DNA of 39,104 bases from an uncultured Candidatus Actinomarina sp. (GCA_902565645.1 CACFFJ010000002.1:1-39104), one strand, 5' to 3'; counted from the first letter of the stretch, positions 28,909 to 38,714 are shown. Numbers and translations: made by a program. The notes: generated from the letters alone by a model not told the origin.

Positions 28909-30711
28909 TTACCTTTCTCCTAATCCTAATCTTTTTTCAACTTTCATGCTTCGCCTAGATAGCGTAAATGTAAATATCCAATAAACAATCGCAACAAAAA
29001 TTAAATTTTCTCGCTGATGTCCAACAAAGTTAACTGGTATAGATTGATTATCAATAACAGTCTTACCTATTGTCAAAAAGTCAAATAATCCAATAATGGT
29101 AACAAGGCTAGAGTCCTTAAATGCTGTAATAGCACTGCTAACAAGAGTAGGAATAACGGCTCTAAGTGCTTGTGGAAGAATAATTAAACCTGTTTTTTGA
29201 AATGGGCTCATACCTATTGCGTCTGCAGCTTCATATTGCCCTTTAGGTATGGATTGCAAACCTCCTCTAATGTTTTCTGCGAAGTAAGCCCCGCTAAAGA
29301 AAGCAGTAACCATTAAGACTCTTATTATCAGATTAAACTCAACACCTGCTGGTAAAAATACAGCTAATGTCACACTTGCAAAAAATAACCAAGTTATATA
29401 TGGAACTGATCTAACTAATTCAATAATTCCAGTACAAACAATTCTGACAATAGGAAGCTTTGAGTTCCTTCCTAAAGCTAGCAACACACCTAAAGGAAAC
29501 GAGACGTAGGTACCAAAAATAGCTAGCAACCAGGTAAGTGAAAATCCTCCAAATATACTTGATCCAGGAACAACAATACCCGTCTCAGATGCACCTCCTC
29601 TTAAAAGGAATGTGAGTGTTACTAACGCTACAAACCATATAATAATTAAGCTTCTCTTTCCTTCTTTAGATGTAGAAACAGCTGGTACAACTACTGTAAA
29701 GAGAGATAATAATAGGAGACAAACCTTTCCTAGCATAGGTATTCCTATAAACAATCCTCCAATTGTTAGAACAGCTAGTACCCCTAAATACAATGAGAAA
29801 TACTTTTTAAATATTGGATTATTTATTAATAAAACTGTGGCTAAACCTAAAGCAAAAAATATAACAAATATTGGAATGTCACCAGTTAAGACTTCTCCCA
29901 TGTCAATTTGTGGTTTTTTAAATATCCAAGAAAAAATAAGAAGGGGCAACAAAAACCAGGAAATTGACATAACATTCTTGACTCTCTTTTTATCTTTCAA
30001 GTACATACCAATAAAATAAGAAACAAGAAAAGATACAAAAATTATTGTCCATGGTATTTTTGTTGAATTTGCAATTGGCATTAGAGGGTCTGGAATAATT
30101 CTTTCTCTATTTTGATCTAATTGTATTGTTGGTAATTTAACCACCCATATCAAAGCTACTGGAATAAAAAGATAAAAGAATACAGCATCCGAATTGTTAT
30201 AAGAAAAATTAATTTTTAAGTTTTTCAAAATGAAAAAACCAACAGTTATAACCAATGTTGGTATTAATATCCTTAGCCTTGAACTGGATGAAAATACTTC
30301 CTCTGTAATAACAAATCCGTCATTACCCATGTAGCTCGTATAAGTTGGTGCAACAATTGTAAAGAATAAAAGACCTAACCCAGCTTTAAATAACCGATCA
30401 AACATGACGCTTACGTTTGATCGATCTTCACTTCTCCATAAGCCAATTGAAAGTCCCGCAAAAACAAAGGTTAATCCAACTGATAGCCATACTCTAATAA
30501 AGTCGTCTTCTGGGTAAGCTTGGACCATATAGAGTTGCATATTGTTCAATACTGATAACCAATCCTTATCAGAAGTCATCACAAAACCGAACATACCTCT
30601 AAAGAAATTTAAAACTAAATACGATGTAACTATTGTTAATATTGAAGATCCAACAGAAGAAAATAAGTTTTCCTGGACAGCTTTTATATTCTTTTTAATT
30701 GTGTCTACCAT
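28909..30711 (-). CDS. Amino-acid ABC transporter permease (AapM-like), extended N-terminal membrane region
   Basis: C-terminal HisM-type permease with EAA loop '[52 protein letters not shown]', preceded by roughly 370 aa of hydrophobic segments. Confidence 0.92.
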   Translation of the reverse strand: MVDTIKKNIKAVQENLFSSVGSSILTIVTSYLVLNFFRGMFGFVMTSDKDWLSVLNNMQLYMVQAYPEDDFIRVWLSVGLTFVFAGLSIGLWRSEDRSNVSVMFDRLFKAGLGLLFFTIVAPTYTSYMGNDGFVITEEVFSSSSRLRILIPTLVITVGFFILKNLKINFSYNNSDAVFFYLFIPVALIWVVKLPTIQLDQNRERIIPDPLMPIANSTKIPWTIIFVSFLVSYFIGMYLKDKKRVKNVMSISWFLLPLLIFSWIFKKPQIDMGEVLTGDIPIFVIFFALGLATVLLINNPIFKKYFSLYLGVLAVLTIGGLFIGIPMLGKVCLLLLSLFTVVVPAVSTSKEGKRSLIIIWFVALVTLTFLLRGGASETGIVVPGSSIFGGFSLTWLLAIFGTYVSFPLGVLLALGRNSKLPIVRIVCTGIIELVRSVPYITWLFFASVTLAVFLPAGVEFNLIIRVLMVTAFFSGAYFAENIRGGLQSIPKGQYEAADAIGMSPFQKTGLIILPQALRAVIPTLVSSAITAFKDSSLVTIIGLFDFLTIGKTVIDNQSIPVNFVGHQRENLIFVAIVYWIFTFTLSRRSMKVEKRLGLGER

Positions 30712-32507
30712 TATCTCTCCACTATTTTCATTTTTCTATTGTAATAATTAATGATTGATGAAATTGTTAAACTAACGCTGCTGTAAAACATCATCCAAAT
30801 TAAGAAAACAGGGAGTGTTTGGCCTTCCTGATTATACAGTGTTTGACCAACAGCAACTACCTCTGGGTAAGCAACGGCTATTCCTAATGAAGTATTTTTT
30901 GCTAGGTTTAAATACTGGTTTCCCATTGGAGGTAACATTACTCTAATTGCTTGTGGGAGCACAATGAGTCTTAGTAATGCACCTCGTCTTAAACCTAAGG
31001 ACATTCCTGCTTCTGACTGACCTTTTGATACAGCCATAATCCCTGCTCTGACTACTTCAGATATGAATATTGCTGTATACAAAACAACACCTAACCATAT
31101 AGCAAAATAACCAACTGAAATACTCTTTCCATGCCCATCTGCATATTCTTTAAATTTTGTAGTTCCAATTTGTTGAACTTTTGGTGTTGAGTATTCAAAA
31201 GGAGCGCCATCAGTAACTTCTAGTTCATAAAATGGTGTACCGACTTTTATAGACTTGCCCTTTTCAATTAGCAAAGACTCTACGTTGCCGGTATGTGATG
31301 CTTTTAATTCTATCTCTTGCTTATCAATTTTTGTTCCAGTTGCGTAGGCTGTAGCAATTACATCTCCTTCTGTAACTTTTTTACCTGGCTCAATTAACCA
31401 ATTTATTATTTCACCTTTTTTCATTCCATCAATAGCAGCTTCTAATTCAACATCTATAGATGGATACCAATGTAGCTTATTTTCTACACCATTAAAAAAC
31501 TGTGGAAGACCCCAGTCAGCTTTAAATGTTAATTCATCCCCAACTAAGAATCCTGCTAAACCAGCACCAAAAGAAGAAAACATTAAAACAACAACCAAGA
31601 GGACGACTACAATATTTAAAATAATCTTAAAGTAGTCGTCATCAATAAAGACTCCCTGTGCTTCTTCAGATTTCTTACTGTCTATAAATTTCTTCGTAAC
31701 TCTGTATCCAATCAATATTGTTACACCAGATATTAAAGCTTGATAAAAAATTGCTGGTACTAACTCTAGTCCTGTTGAAATATATCCAGCTATAAAGCCA
31801 ATTATTCCTACTGCTCTAAACCCTCCATACCAACCAACAATAAACAATGTGACTAGTGAGGTAATAGACCAAAGAAATGGTCTAGTTTCCCTACCTTCTC
31901 TCTCTAGAATTTCTACTCTCCATTTATAAATACGGTTAGAAATTAAAAAGATGGCTAATAAGTAAACCATCATTAAGAAAGCATTGGGTCCTCTATTAAA
32001 CCATGGAAAGGCTAAACCTTTTGCACTTACATGAATAAAATAATCACCGACATCAAAAACTTCTAGACGAGGAAAAGAGAGAACGAGCGCTTGGAAAAAG
32101 TATATTTGGACTAAAAGTGGGACATTTCTAACAACCTCTAGAAGACCTGTGGAGCTTTTTTCAACTATATAGTTTTTTGACAATCTTGCAATGCCTAAAA
32201 ATGTTCCTAATATTGTTGCTGCAAATATACCCGTTATCGTAATCCTAAACATATTTATCATTCCAGTTTGGATCATTTGTAATCCTGAATTAGGTAAGGT
32301 GTATAAACCTTCAGCAATAGAGACCCCTGGAGTTTCTCCTAGCCAGCCCCAACCCATTGCAATATTTGTATTCTCTAAATTAACAACAGCATTTTGAATA
32401 TAGTTCCAAATTATAGAAAGAAGCCCTAGAAGAAAGACTATTTGAAAAGCCCATTTAAGAAAAACTACATTTCTAAAGAAAACTAAATATTTTAATGTAT
32501 TTTTCAT
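30711..32507 (-). CDS. Amino-acid ABC transporter permease (AapQ-like) with internal lipoyl/biotinyl-like domain
   Basis: EAA loop 'YTAIFISEVVRAGIMAVSKGQSEAGMSLGLRRGALLRLIVLPQAIRVMLPPMGNQYLNLAKNTSLG'. Internal 'KGEIINWLIEPGKKVTEGDVIATAYATGTKIDKQEIELKASHTGNVESLLIEKGKSIKVGTPFYELE'. Confidence 0.92.
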   Translation of the reverse strand: MKNTLKYLVFFRNVVFLKWAFQIVFLLGLLSIIWNYIQNAVVNLENTNIAMGWGWLGETPGVSIAEGLYTLPNSGLQMIQTGMINMFRITITGIFAATILGTFLGIARLSKNYIVEKSSTGLLEVVRNVPLLVQIYFFQALVLSFPRLEVFDVGDYFIHVSAKGLAFPWFNRGPNAFLMMVYLLAIFLISNRIYKWRVEILEREGRETRPFLWSITSLVTLFIVGWYGGFRAVGIIGFIAGYISTGLELVPAIFYQALISGVTILIGYRVTKKFIDSKKSEEAQGVFIDDDYFKIILNIVVVLLVVVLMFSSFGAGLAGFLVGDELTFKADWGLPQFFNGVENKLHWYPSIDVELEAAIDGMKKGEIINWLIEPGKKVTEGDVIATAYATGTKIDKQEIELKASHTGNVESLLIEKGKSIKVGTPFYELEVTDGAPFEYSTPKVQQIGTTKFKEYADGHGKSISVGYFAIWLGVVLYTAIFISEVVRAGIMAVSKGQSEAGMSLGLRRGALLRLIVLPQAIRVMLPPMGNQYLNLAKNTSLGIAVAYPEVVAVGQTLYNQEGQTLPVFLIWMMFYSSVSLTISSIINYYNRKMKIVER

Positions 32508-32572
32508 AAATAAATTTTATCAGAATTCAAAAAAATATGACGTAAAGAAGGAGTATATATTGCTATTTCAAA

Positions 32573-32601
32573 GTAAAAGGGGCTTTAAAAGCCCCTTTTA
32601 C
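32573..32601 (-). terminator. Hairpin/attenuator between the aapJ-like and aapQ-like genes
   Basis: GTAAAAGGGGCTTT-A-AAAGCCCCTTTTAC perfect inverted repeat directly 3' of the substrate-binding protein gene. Confidence 0.8.
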
Positions 32602-32622
32602 AAAATTATGTAAGGTAATTAA

Positions 32623-33690
32623 TTACCTTGCTGGAGGTGCGTAAACTAATCCTCCGTTTGTCCAACGATCGTTAGCTCCACCTTCTCTGTAAAGACCTAA
32701 TGGATTTAGGTTTCTTGAGAAGATTTGGTCGTAGTTACCTACTTGCTTCACAACGTTGTAGTAAGCATCTGCGCTTAGACCCATCTTTGTTTGAAGCTCG
32801 CCATCATTCTTACCGAATAATCTACCCAATTCTGGGGCGGCATCATAATCAACAGAGTCAATGTTTGCACTTGTTACACCATACTCATCAGCGATGATTG
32901 TAGCGTAAACAGTCCAGTTAATAATATCTGCCCATTGACTGTCATTTGATCTATAAGTTGGTCCTAATGGTTCTTTGGAAATTGGTGATGTTGGGAAAAT
33001 TGCCCAATCATTAAGAGCATCATTAACTGCTCTTCTACCAACTAATCCTGAACCGTCAGTTGTTACAATATCACACTCACCTGCGATGAACTTGTCAATA
33101 GCTTCTGAGAAAGCTTCAACAGTTACTAGAGTGATTGTTGCACCCACAAGTCCAGCACCTTCTGTAATATTCTTTTCAGTTGTGGTACCAGCGTTAGTAC
33201 ATACTTTCAAACCATCAATGTCAGCAAGAGTAGAGTTAGCTGACAATCCGTCAGATACTCTTCCCATTAATTGTTGACCATCGTAGTAAGTGGTTGGACC
33301 GAAGTCGTTACCTAATTCAGTATCACGGCTTTGAGTCCAAGTTGTGTTTCTAATCAATACGTCGACTTCACCAGCGCTAAGTGCTGTAAATCTTTCAGCT
33401 GCAGTAAGTTGCTTAAATTCAACTTTACTGTAATCACCGAAAACAGCAGCAGCAACTGCATAACAATAGTCTACGTCAAATCCTGAATAAGATCCGTCGT
33501 CGCCTACCTCAGTAAATCCAGTTGCACCGGTGCTAACACCACACTTAAGAAATCCTCTAGCTTGGACTTCCTCGAGTGTAGTCATAGCGACTTCTTCAAC
33601 TACTTCTTCAGCAGCGTCGTCTGTGGAACCTCCACAAGCTACAGCTACCATTGCAAGAACTAGCAAAGAAACGATTGCTTTTTTACTCAA
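32623..33690 (-). CDS. Amino-acid ABC transporter substrate-binding lipoprotein (AapJ-like)
   Basis: Lipobox 'AMVAVACGGS'. 'VQARGFLKCGVSTGATGFTEVGDDGSYSGFDVDYCYAVAAAVFGD', 'DVLIRNTTWTQSRDTELGNDFGPTTYYDGQQLM'. TTG start with AAGGAG SD. Confidence 0.95.
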   Translation of the reverse strand: MSKKAIVSLLVLAMVAVACGGSTDDAAEEVVEEVAMTTLEEVQARGFLKCGVSTGATGFTEVGDDGSYSGFDVDYCYAVAAAVFGDYSKVEFKQLTAAERFTALSAGEVDVLIRNTTWTQSRDTELGNDFGPTTYYDGQQLMGRVSDGLSANSTLADIDGLKVCTNAGTTTEKNITEGAGLVGATITLVTVEAFSEAIDKFIAGECDIVTTDGSGLVGRRAVNDALNDWAIFPTSPISKEPLGPTYRSNDSQWADIINWTVYATIIADEYGVTSANIDSVDYDAAPELGRLFGKNDGELQTKMGLSADAYYNVVKQVGNYDQIFSRNLNPLGLYREGGANDRWTNGGLVYAPPAR

Positions 33691-33715
33691 TGTTTTCTCC
33701 TTTTATATAAAAGTT

Positions 33716-33793
33716 GACCTGTTCAGCAAACCGCCCTGTAGGTCGGTTGAACTGTCATATGTTCAATTTAATGACATTTCACTATAGTTCAAC
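33716..33793 (-). promoter_or_regulatory. Candidate structured leader / operator region of the aapJ-like gene
   Basis: On the minus strand: GTTCA-ACCG-ACCTACAGGG-CGGT-TTGC-TGAAC-AGGTC. Nine-bp stem with the loop's (G)ACCT complementary to the AGGT(C) right after the stem. An upstream GTTGAAC can pair with the same GTTCAAC. Confidence 0.45.
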
Positions 33794-33876
33794 ATTAAAT
33801 AAGGTAAACTTTTTAAATTTGTTGCAAATATGTCATAAAACGCTGTAATATCGGATGTTGTAATCTAAGGAGAAAC

Positions 33877-35151
33877 GTGTCTACAACCGTTGTTTTAGGT
33901 GCCCAGTGGGGAGATGAAGGCAAGGGTAAAGTCACAGATTTTTTCGCTTCAAATGCAGATCTTGTAGTCAGATTCCAGGGTGGTAATAATGCTGGCCATA
34001 CAATTGTTGTAAACGATGAGACTATAAAACTTTCCTGTACTCCATCTGGTGTTTTGTATCCAGACTGTATACCTGTAATAGCATCTGGGTGTGTTGTTGA
34101 CTTAGGTGTGTTGATGGATGAATTGAAAATGCTTAAAGAAAAAAATGTAGATACTTCTAATTTAAAACTTTCTTCAAATGCACATTTGATTATGCCCTAC
34201 CACAAACTTCTGGATGAATTGATTGAGACTAGGTTGGGTAAGAATATGATAGGTACAACAAAAAGAGGCATAGGGCCTTGCTATGCAGATAAAATTCAAA
34301 GACAAGGCATTAGGGTTCAAGACTTATTAGATGAAAATATTTTTTCTGAAAAAGTTTCAGCAATTTTAAAGGATAAAAATGAGATAATCTCAAAAATATA
34401 TAATGCTAAAGAGTTTGAGCTTGAAGAAGTGCTAAATGAATTTAATAAGTATAGAGAAACTGTTTCAAATATTACGACTGACACATCACTTCTTGTTTCA
34501 AATGCAATAACTGCTGGAAAGAATGTCCTCTTCGAAGGAGCTCAGGGAACGCTTCTAGATATAGACCATGGAACATACCCATTTGTAACAAGCTCTAATA
34601 CAACAGCAGGTAATGCTGCAATTGGTTCAGGAATAGGACCTAAAGATATTGAGAGAATAATAGGAGTCACCAAAGCATATATCTCAAGAGTTGGTACAGG
34701 ACCTTTTTTAACAGAACAGGAAAATGAGATTGGTGACTATTTAATCGACAAAGGTGCTGAATATGGAGTAGTTACAGGAAGAAGAAGAAGGTGCGGGTGG
34801 TTAGATTTAGTATCTTTAAAATACGCTGTAAGAGTAAATTCTCTAACTGAATTGTTCATAACTAAACTTGATGTACTTTCTGGGTTAAAAGAATTGAAAG
34901 TAAATGTAGCATACGAAATAGATGGTACGGAAATAAAAGATTTCCCAAGGGAACAAAAAGTCCTTCATGCTGGTAAGCCTGTCTATAAAACAATGAAAGG
35001 ATGGGATGAAGATATCAGTAACGTAACTTCCTTTGAAGATCTGCCCAATGAGGCTAAGGAGTATATAAAGTTTATTGAAGATTTTATAAATGTACCAATT
35101 AAATTTATTTCTGTTGGGCCAGAGAGAAATCAAAATATAATAAGAGAATAA
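33877..35151 (+). CDS. purA: Adenylosuccinate synthetase
   Basis: 'VVLGAQWGDEGKGKVTDFFASNADLVVRFQGGNNAGHTI', 'LFEGAQGTLLDIDHGTYPFVTSSNTTAGNA'. GTG start. Confidence 0.98.
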   Translation: MSTTVVLGAQWGDEGKGKVTDFFASNADLVVRFQGGNNAGHTIVVNDETIKLSCTPSGVLYPDCIPVIASGCVVDLGVLMDELKMLKEKNVDTSNLKLSSNAHLIMPYHKLLDELIETRLGKNMIGTTKRGIGPCYADKIQRQGIRVQDLLDENIFSEKVSAILKDKNEIISKIYNAKEFELEEVLNEFNKYRETVSNITTDTSLLVSNAITAGKNVLFEGAQGTLLDIDHGTYPFVTSSNTTAGNAAIGSGIGPKDIERIIGVTKAYISRVGTGPFLTEQENEIGDYLIDKGAEYGVVTGRRRRCGWLDLVSLKYAVRVNSLTELFITKLDVLSGLKELKVNVAYEIDGTEIKDFPREQKVLHAGKPVYKTMKGWDEDISNVTSFEDLPNEAKEYIKFIEDFINVPIKFISVGPERNQNIIRE

Positions 35152-36428
35152 TGATAGATAGGTATTCCTCAGAAGAGATGTCCTCAATATGGAATGAGGA
35201 TAATAAAGTTACAAAATGGCTTGAAGTAGAAAAGGCAGTAATAAAAACACTTGAAGAAGAAGAAATAACCCCAAGTGGGCTTTCAAAACAATTAAATGAA
35301 GTTTCTATATCTCATAAGGAAGTAGTTGAAAGAGAAGCTATAACAAACCATGATTTAGCAGCATTTGTTGATGTTTTGCAAAGTAAAGTTAAAAAAGATT
35401 CAAATTGGATACATTATGGATTAACAAGTTCAGACATTGTAGATACTGCAAATGCTCTTCTAATTCTCGAATCCATAAATATCCTTTCTGAAAAATTATC
35501 TGAACTAATAAATTCTTTAAAAAACAAAGCTTTAAGTGAATCAGAAACTTTAATTATTGGAAGAACACATGGGGTGTTCGCTGAGCCAACAACCCTTGGA
35601 AACATATTTGGAAATTGGTGTCTCGAGGTTTCTAGAGGCTTGGATAGGTTGAATTCAAGTGCAGAAAACATCAAGATTGGGAAAATCAGTGGAGCTGTTG
35701 GGAACCATTCTCTTATCTCTGAAGAACTTGAAAGTAAGATACTTGAAAATTTGTCATTAAAGCCAGAACCATTAGCTACACAGGTGGTAAGCAGGGATAG
35801 ATATGCTGATTTGTTTTCTAGCTTTGCAATAATTGCTGGAACATTTGAAAGAATTGCAACAAATATAAGAAACTATCAAAGATCTGAAGTTAGTGAAATG
35901 TTTGAAGCTTTTACTGAGGGACAGAAAGGATCTTCTGCAATGCCTCATAAGAAAAATCCAATTGGATCTGAAAGGATTTGTGGTTTAGCAAGAATTGTAA
36001 GGGGAAACACTCAAGCAAGCTTTGAGACAATGGCTCTTTGGCATGAAAGAGATATCTCAAACTCTTCAGTTGAAAGAATTATTCTTCCAGATACCTTTAA
36101 GTTGATTGATTTTATGACAAGAGATCTAACAAAGATTATTAACAATCTTGTAATAGATCATGAAAAAATTAAATCAAATTTAGATTCCGCAGAAACAAAA
36201 CTTGGTTCACAAAAACTTCTTTCTTTGATTGTAAGTAAAGGAAATTCACGTGATGAAGCATACAAGTTTGTGCAAAATCTAACTCAAAATAATATTTCTA
36301 TGAATGAAGTTATTAAGTCTACTAATTCATCTTTTGATAATATATCAAAAGATGAAATTCAGAACTGTTTCAACTTATCAGTAACTATTGATACAAAAGT
36401 AATTGAAAAGAAGCTTAAAGATCTTTAA
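35151..36428 (+). CDS. purB: Adenylosuccinate lyase
   Basis: 'WIHYGLTSSDIVDTANALL', 'IIGRTHGVFAEPTTLG', 'GQKGSSAMPHKKNPIGSERICGLARI'. Confidence 0.97.
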   Translation: MIDRYSSEEMSSIWNEDNKVTKWLEVEKAVIKTLEEEEITPSGLSKQLNEVSISHKEVVEREAITNHDLAAFVDVLQSKVKKDSNWIHYGLTSSDIVDTANALLILESINILSEKLSELINSLKNKALSESETLIIGRTHGVFAEPTTLGNIFGNWCLEVSRGLDRLNSSAENIKIGKISGAVGNHSLISEELESKILENLSLKPEPLATQVVSRDRYADLFSSFAIIAGTFERIATNIRNYQRSEVSEMFEAFTEGQKGSSAMPHKKNPIGSERICGLARIVRGNTQASFETMALWHERDISNSSVERIILPDTFKLIDFMTRDLTKIINNLVIDHEKIKSNLDSAETKLGSQKLLSLIVSKGNSRDEAYKFVQNLTQNNISMNEVIKSTNSSFDNISKDEIQNCFNLSVTIDTKVIEKKLKDL

Positions 36429-36429
36429 A

Positions 36430-37113
36430 TTGTTTGGTTCTTTTAAAAATAAATTTGATGATATAAAAAAGGACTATAAAGAGCTGCCCATAGCAAATGA
36501 AAATTTTCTTGATGCAATCTTGGCCCCAGTATTTTTCGTAACAATTTCAAGATTTCAAGATCTACAAACTTCAATCATTCTTACTGGAATTTTGATAATG
36601 TTTACATTTTTATACAGAATTTTAAGAAAAGAGTCTCTTAGGAATTCTTTAATTGGTGTTGGAGGTACTTCAATTGCATTATTGATTGCTCAGATACAAG
36701 GCAGTGCATCTGGTTTTTTTCTCCCTGGAATAATTAGAGACCTTAGCGTTGCATTAATTGGTTTTATTTCAATCTTATTAGGCAGACCATTTACAATATA
36801 CACCTCAAAATCAATAAGAGGTTGGCCATTAGATTGGTTTTTACATAAAAATGTAAAGCCTGCTTATAGAGAAGTTGCAACAATATGGGTGATTTTCCTA
36901 AGTATTAAAGGCTTATTACAATTATATTTTTTCAGCTCACCAGAAATACTAGCAATTATTAAGTTGGCAACATCAAACCAAACAACGATAGCTCTTCTTG
37001 TCTTAACATACATATATGGACAAAGGAAATTAATAAAGCTTGGTGGTCCTAGTGTCGAAGAATTTAAAAACAAAGTACCGCCCCCATGGTCAGGACAAAA
37101 ATCAGGATTCTAA
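36430..37113 (+). CDS. DUF3159-like membrane protein
   Basis: Several TM segments, 'GFFLPGIIRDLSVALIGFISILLGRPF', 'RGWPLDWFLHKNVKPAYREVATIW'. In-frame TTG at 36430 just after the purB stop is a likely start; the ORF track begins at 36403. Confidence 0.75.
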   Translation: MFGSFKNKFDDIKKDYKELPIANENFLDAILAPVFFVTISRFQDLQTSIILTGILIMFTFLYRILRKESLRNSLIGVGGTSIALLIAQIQGSASGFFLPGIIRDLSVALIGFISILLGRPFTIYTSKSIRGWPLDWFLHKNVKPAYREVATIWVIFLSIKGLLQLYFFSSPEILAIIKLATSNQTTIALLVLTYIYGQRKLIKLGGPSVEEFKNKVPPPWSGQKSGF

Positions 37114-37123
37114 AATATTAGAA

Positions 37124-38677
37124 TTAGATTGCTCTTTTATCACTAAAAACATGATTAGCAATATTCTTATGATTAAATTGTTTATTTTCACCGAACCTAA
37201 GAAAATAAACAAGACCTAGAGAAATCATTATATAGTTTAAGTAATTACCCCAAATAGAATAAATTGTTTTATAACTATAAGCATTAAGAACCTCTGTTGA
37301 GGTATCGGCAGTAAACAACTCCGTAGAAGAATAAACCTCCCCATTAATGCCACTTATAAATGCTGACTTGCCTGTAATTGCAGCATGGACAACATCTCGA
37401 TAGTTTGAGATAGCATTTGCTCTTGACATAAGTATAAATTGGTCAGACATCCCACTCTCTCCATAGCTTGCTTGATTAGTCAGAATGACAATAAGCTCGG
37501 CACCACTTTGCACGCTTCTTCTTATGTACCTTTCAAAAGAACCTTCAAAAGAAATTACTGGTGAGATTTTGATATTATTTTCTTCAATAATGAAGATTTT
37601 TTCTTCATTGCCTCTAATCATATCTCTAGGAACTAAGGAAAGAGGTGGTATCCATTCTAAATATCTTCTAAAAGGAATATATTCACCAAATGGTACTGGG
37701 TGTTGCTTTAAGTATTGGCCAACAATTTCACCACTATTATTTAATGTCGCTTTAGATATAAATATTCCATAATTTTCAAAATAATTATCAGCTATAGGTC
37801 GGTCTCCGCCTATTAAAAAATAAGAACCCAAACGTATTGATTCTTTAGAAATTTGTTTTAAAACTCTATCGTGAATAAGAGGGTCGTTGCTAAAGCCACT
37901 TGAGCTCTCTGCCCAAACAATTAATCTAGGATTTAAGGTCCCTGAAGATACTTGTTCTGTGCTTAATGACTGCGTTAGGCTTAAATGGCTGTCATAAATT
38001 CTTTGTCTTTCGTTTGAACATTTATTCTTTGCTCCAGGACATGGACTGTTTCCTTGGATTATAGAAATTTCAATATTCCTATCCTCTACAGCTGGTGTTG
38101 CTTGTAAAAATGTAAATCCAAATATGAAAAAGTAAATAAGCAAATATTTAAAATAATAAATATTAAACAGCCCTGAATCTTTATTTGACTTAAGTAAAGA
38201 TAAGACCAGAAGTAAGACTAAAGACTCAATAACTAGTGAAAACCCTATAGGGCCGTAGGTTCTAAAAAAATTCTTAGTAAGATCACCTATTAGTACTGTT
38301 GAAGGATACCCCCAAGGAAAACCCCCGAATGGAAAATAGGCTCTTATTAAATCAAATGTACTGACTACAGCAACTAGTACAAAAAAATTATTATCTGTCT
38401 TAGCTCCAACATAAGAGAGCACTCTTGCAAAAAGTCCGTACATTGAGCCCATTAAGATCATTAATGGAATCCATGCTTCGTACCCTATAGATTGAATACC
38501 AATCAGCACAACACCATAAGCCACACTTCCAAATATAAATCCTGAAATAAATGATTTTTCATTCTCAATAGCAAATTTATAAAAGAAAAATAATGCTGGA
38601 AATATTAAAAACCAAAATCCATAAGGAGGGAAGCTTAAAAAGTATAGAACTCCAGAAAGTATGGGCCAAATTAACAT
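37124..38677 (-). CDS. lnt: Apolipoprotein N-acyltransferase (Lnt) homologue with Cys-to-Ser at the nucleophile position
   Basis: N-terminal TM bundle 'LSFPPYGFWFLIFPALFFFYKF', 'RLIVWAESSSGF', 'LKQHPVPFGEYIPFRRYLEWIPPLSL', 'ISPVISFEGSFERYIRRSVQSGAELIVILTNQASYGESGMSDQF'. Confidence 0.88.
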   Translation of the reverse strand: MLIWPILSGVLYFLSFPPYGFWFLIFPALFFFYKFAIENEKSFISGFIFGSVAYGVVLIGIQSIGYEAWIPLMILMGSMYGLFARVLSYVGAKTDNNFFVLVAVVSTFDLIRAYFPFGGFPWGYPSTVLIGDLTKNFFRTYGPIGFSLVIESLVLLLVLSLLKSNKDSGLFNIYYFKYLLIYFFIFGFTFLQATPAVEDRNIEISIIQGNSPCPGAKNKCSNERQRIYDSHLSLTQSLSTEQVSSGTLNPRLIVWAESSSGFSNDPLIHDRVLKQISKESIRLGSYFLIGGDRPIADNYFENYGIFISKATLNNSGEIVGQYLKQHPVPFGEYIPFRRYLEWIPPLSLVPRDMIRGNEEKIFIIEENNIKISPVISFEGSFERYIRRSVQSGAELIVILTNQASYGESGMSDQFILMSRANAISNYRDVVHAAITGKSAFISGINGEVYSSTELFTADTSTEVLNAYSYKTIYSIWGNYLNYIMISLGLVYFLRFGENKQFNHKNIANHVFSDKRAI

Positions 38678-38714
38678 ATGCTCATATCTTAGTAATCACC
38701 ATTAATGAAATAAA

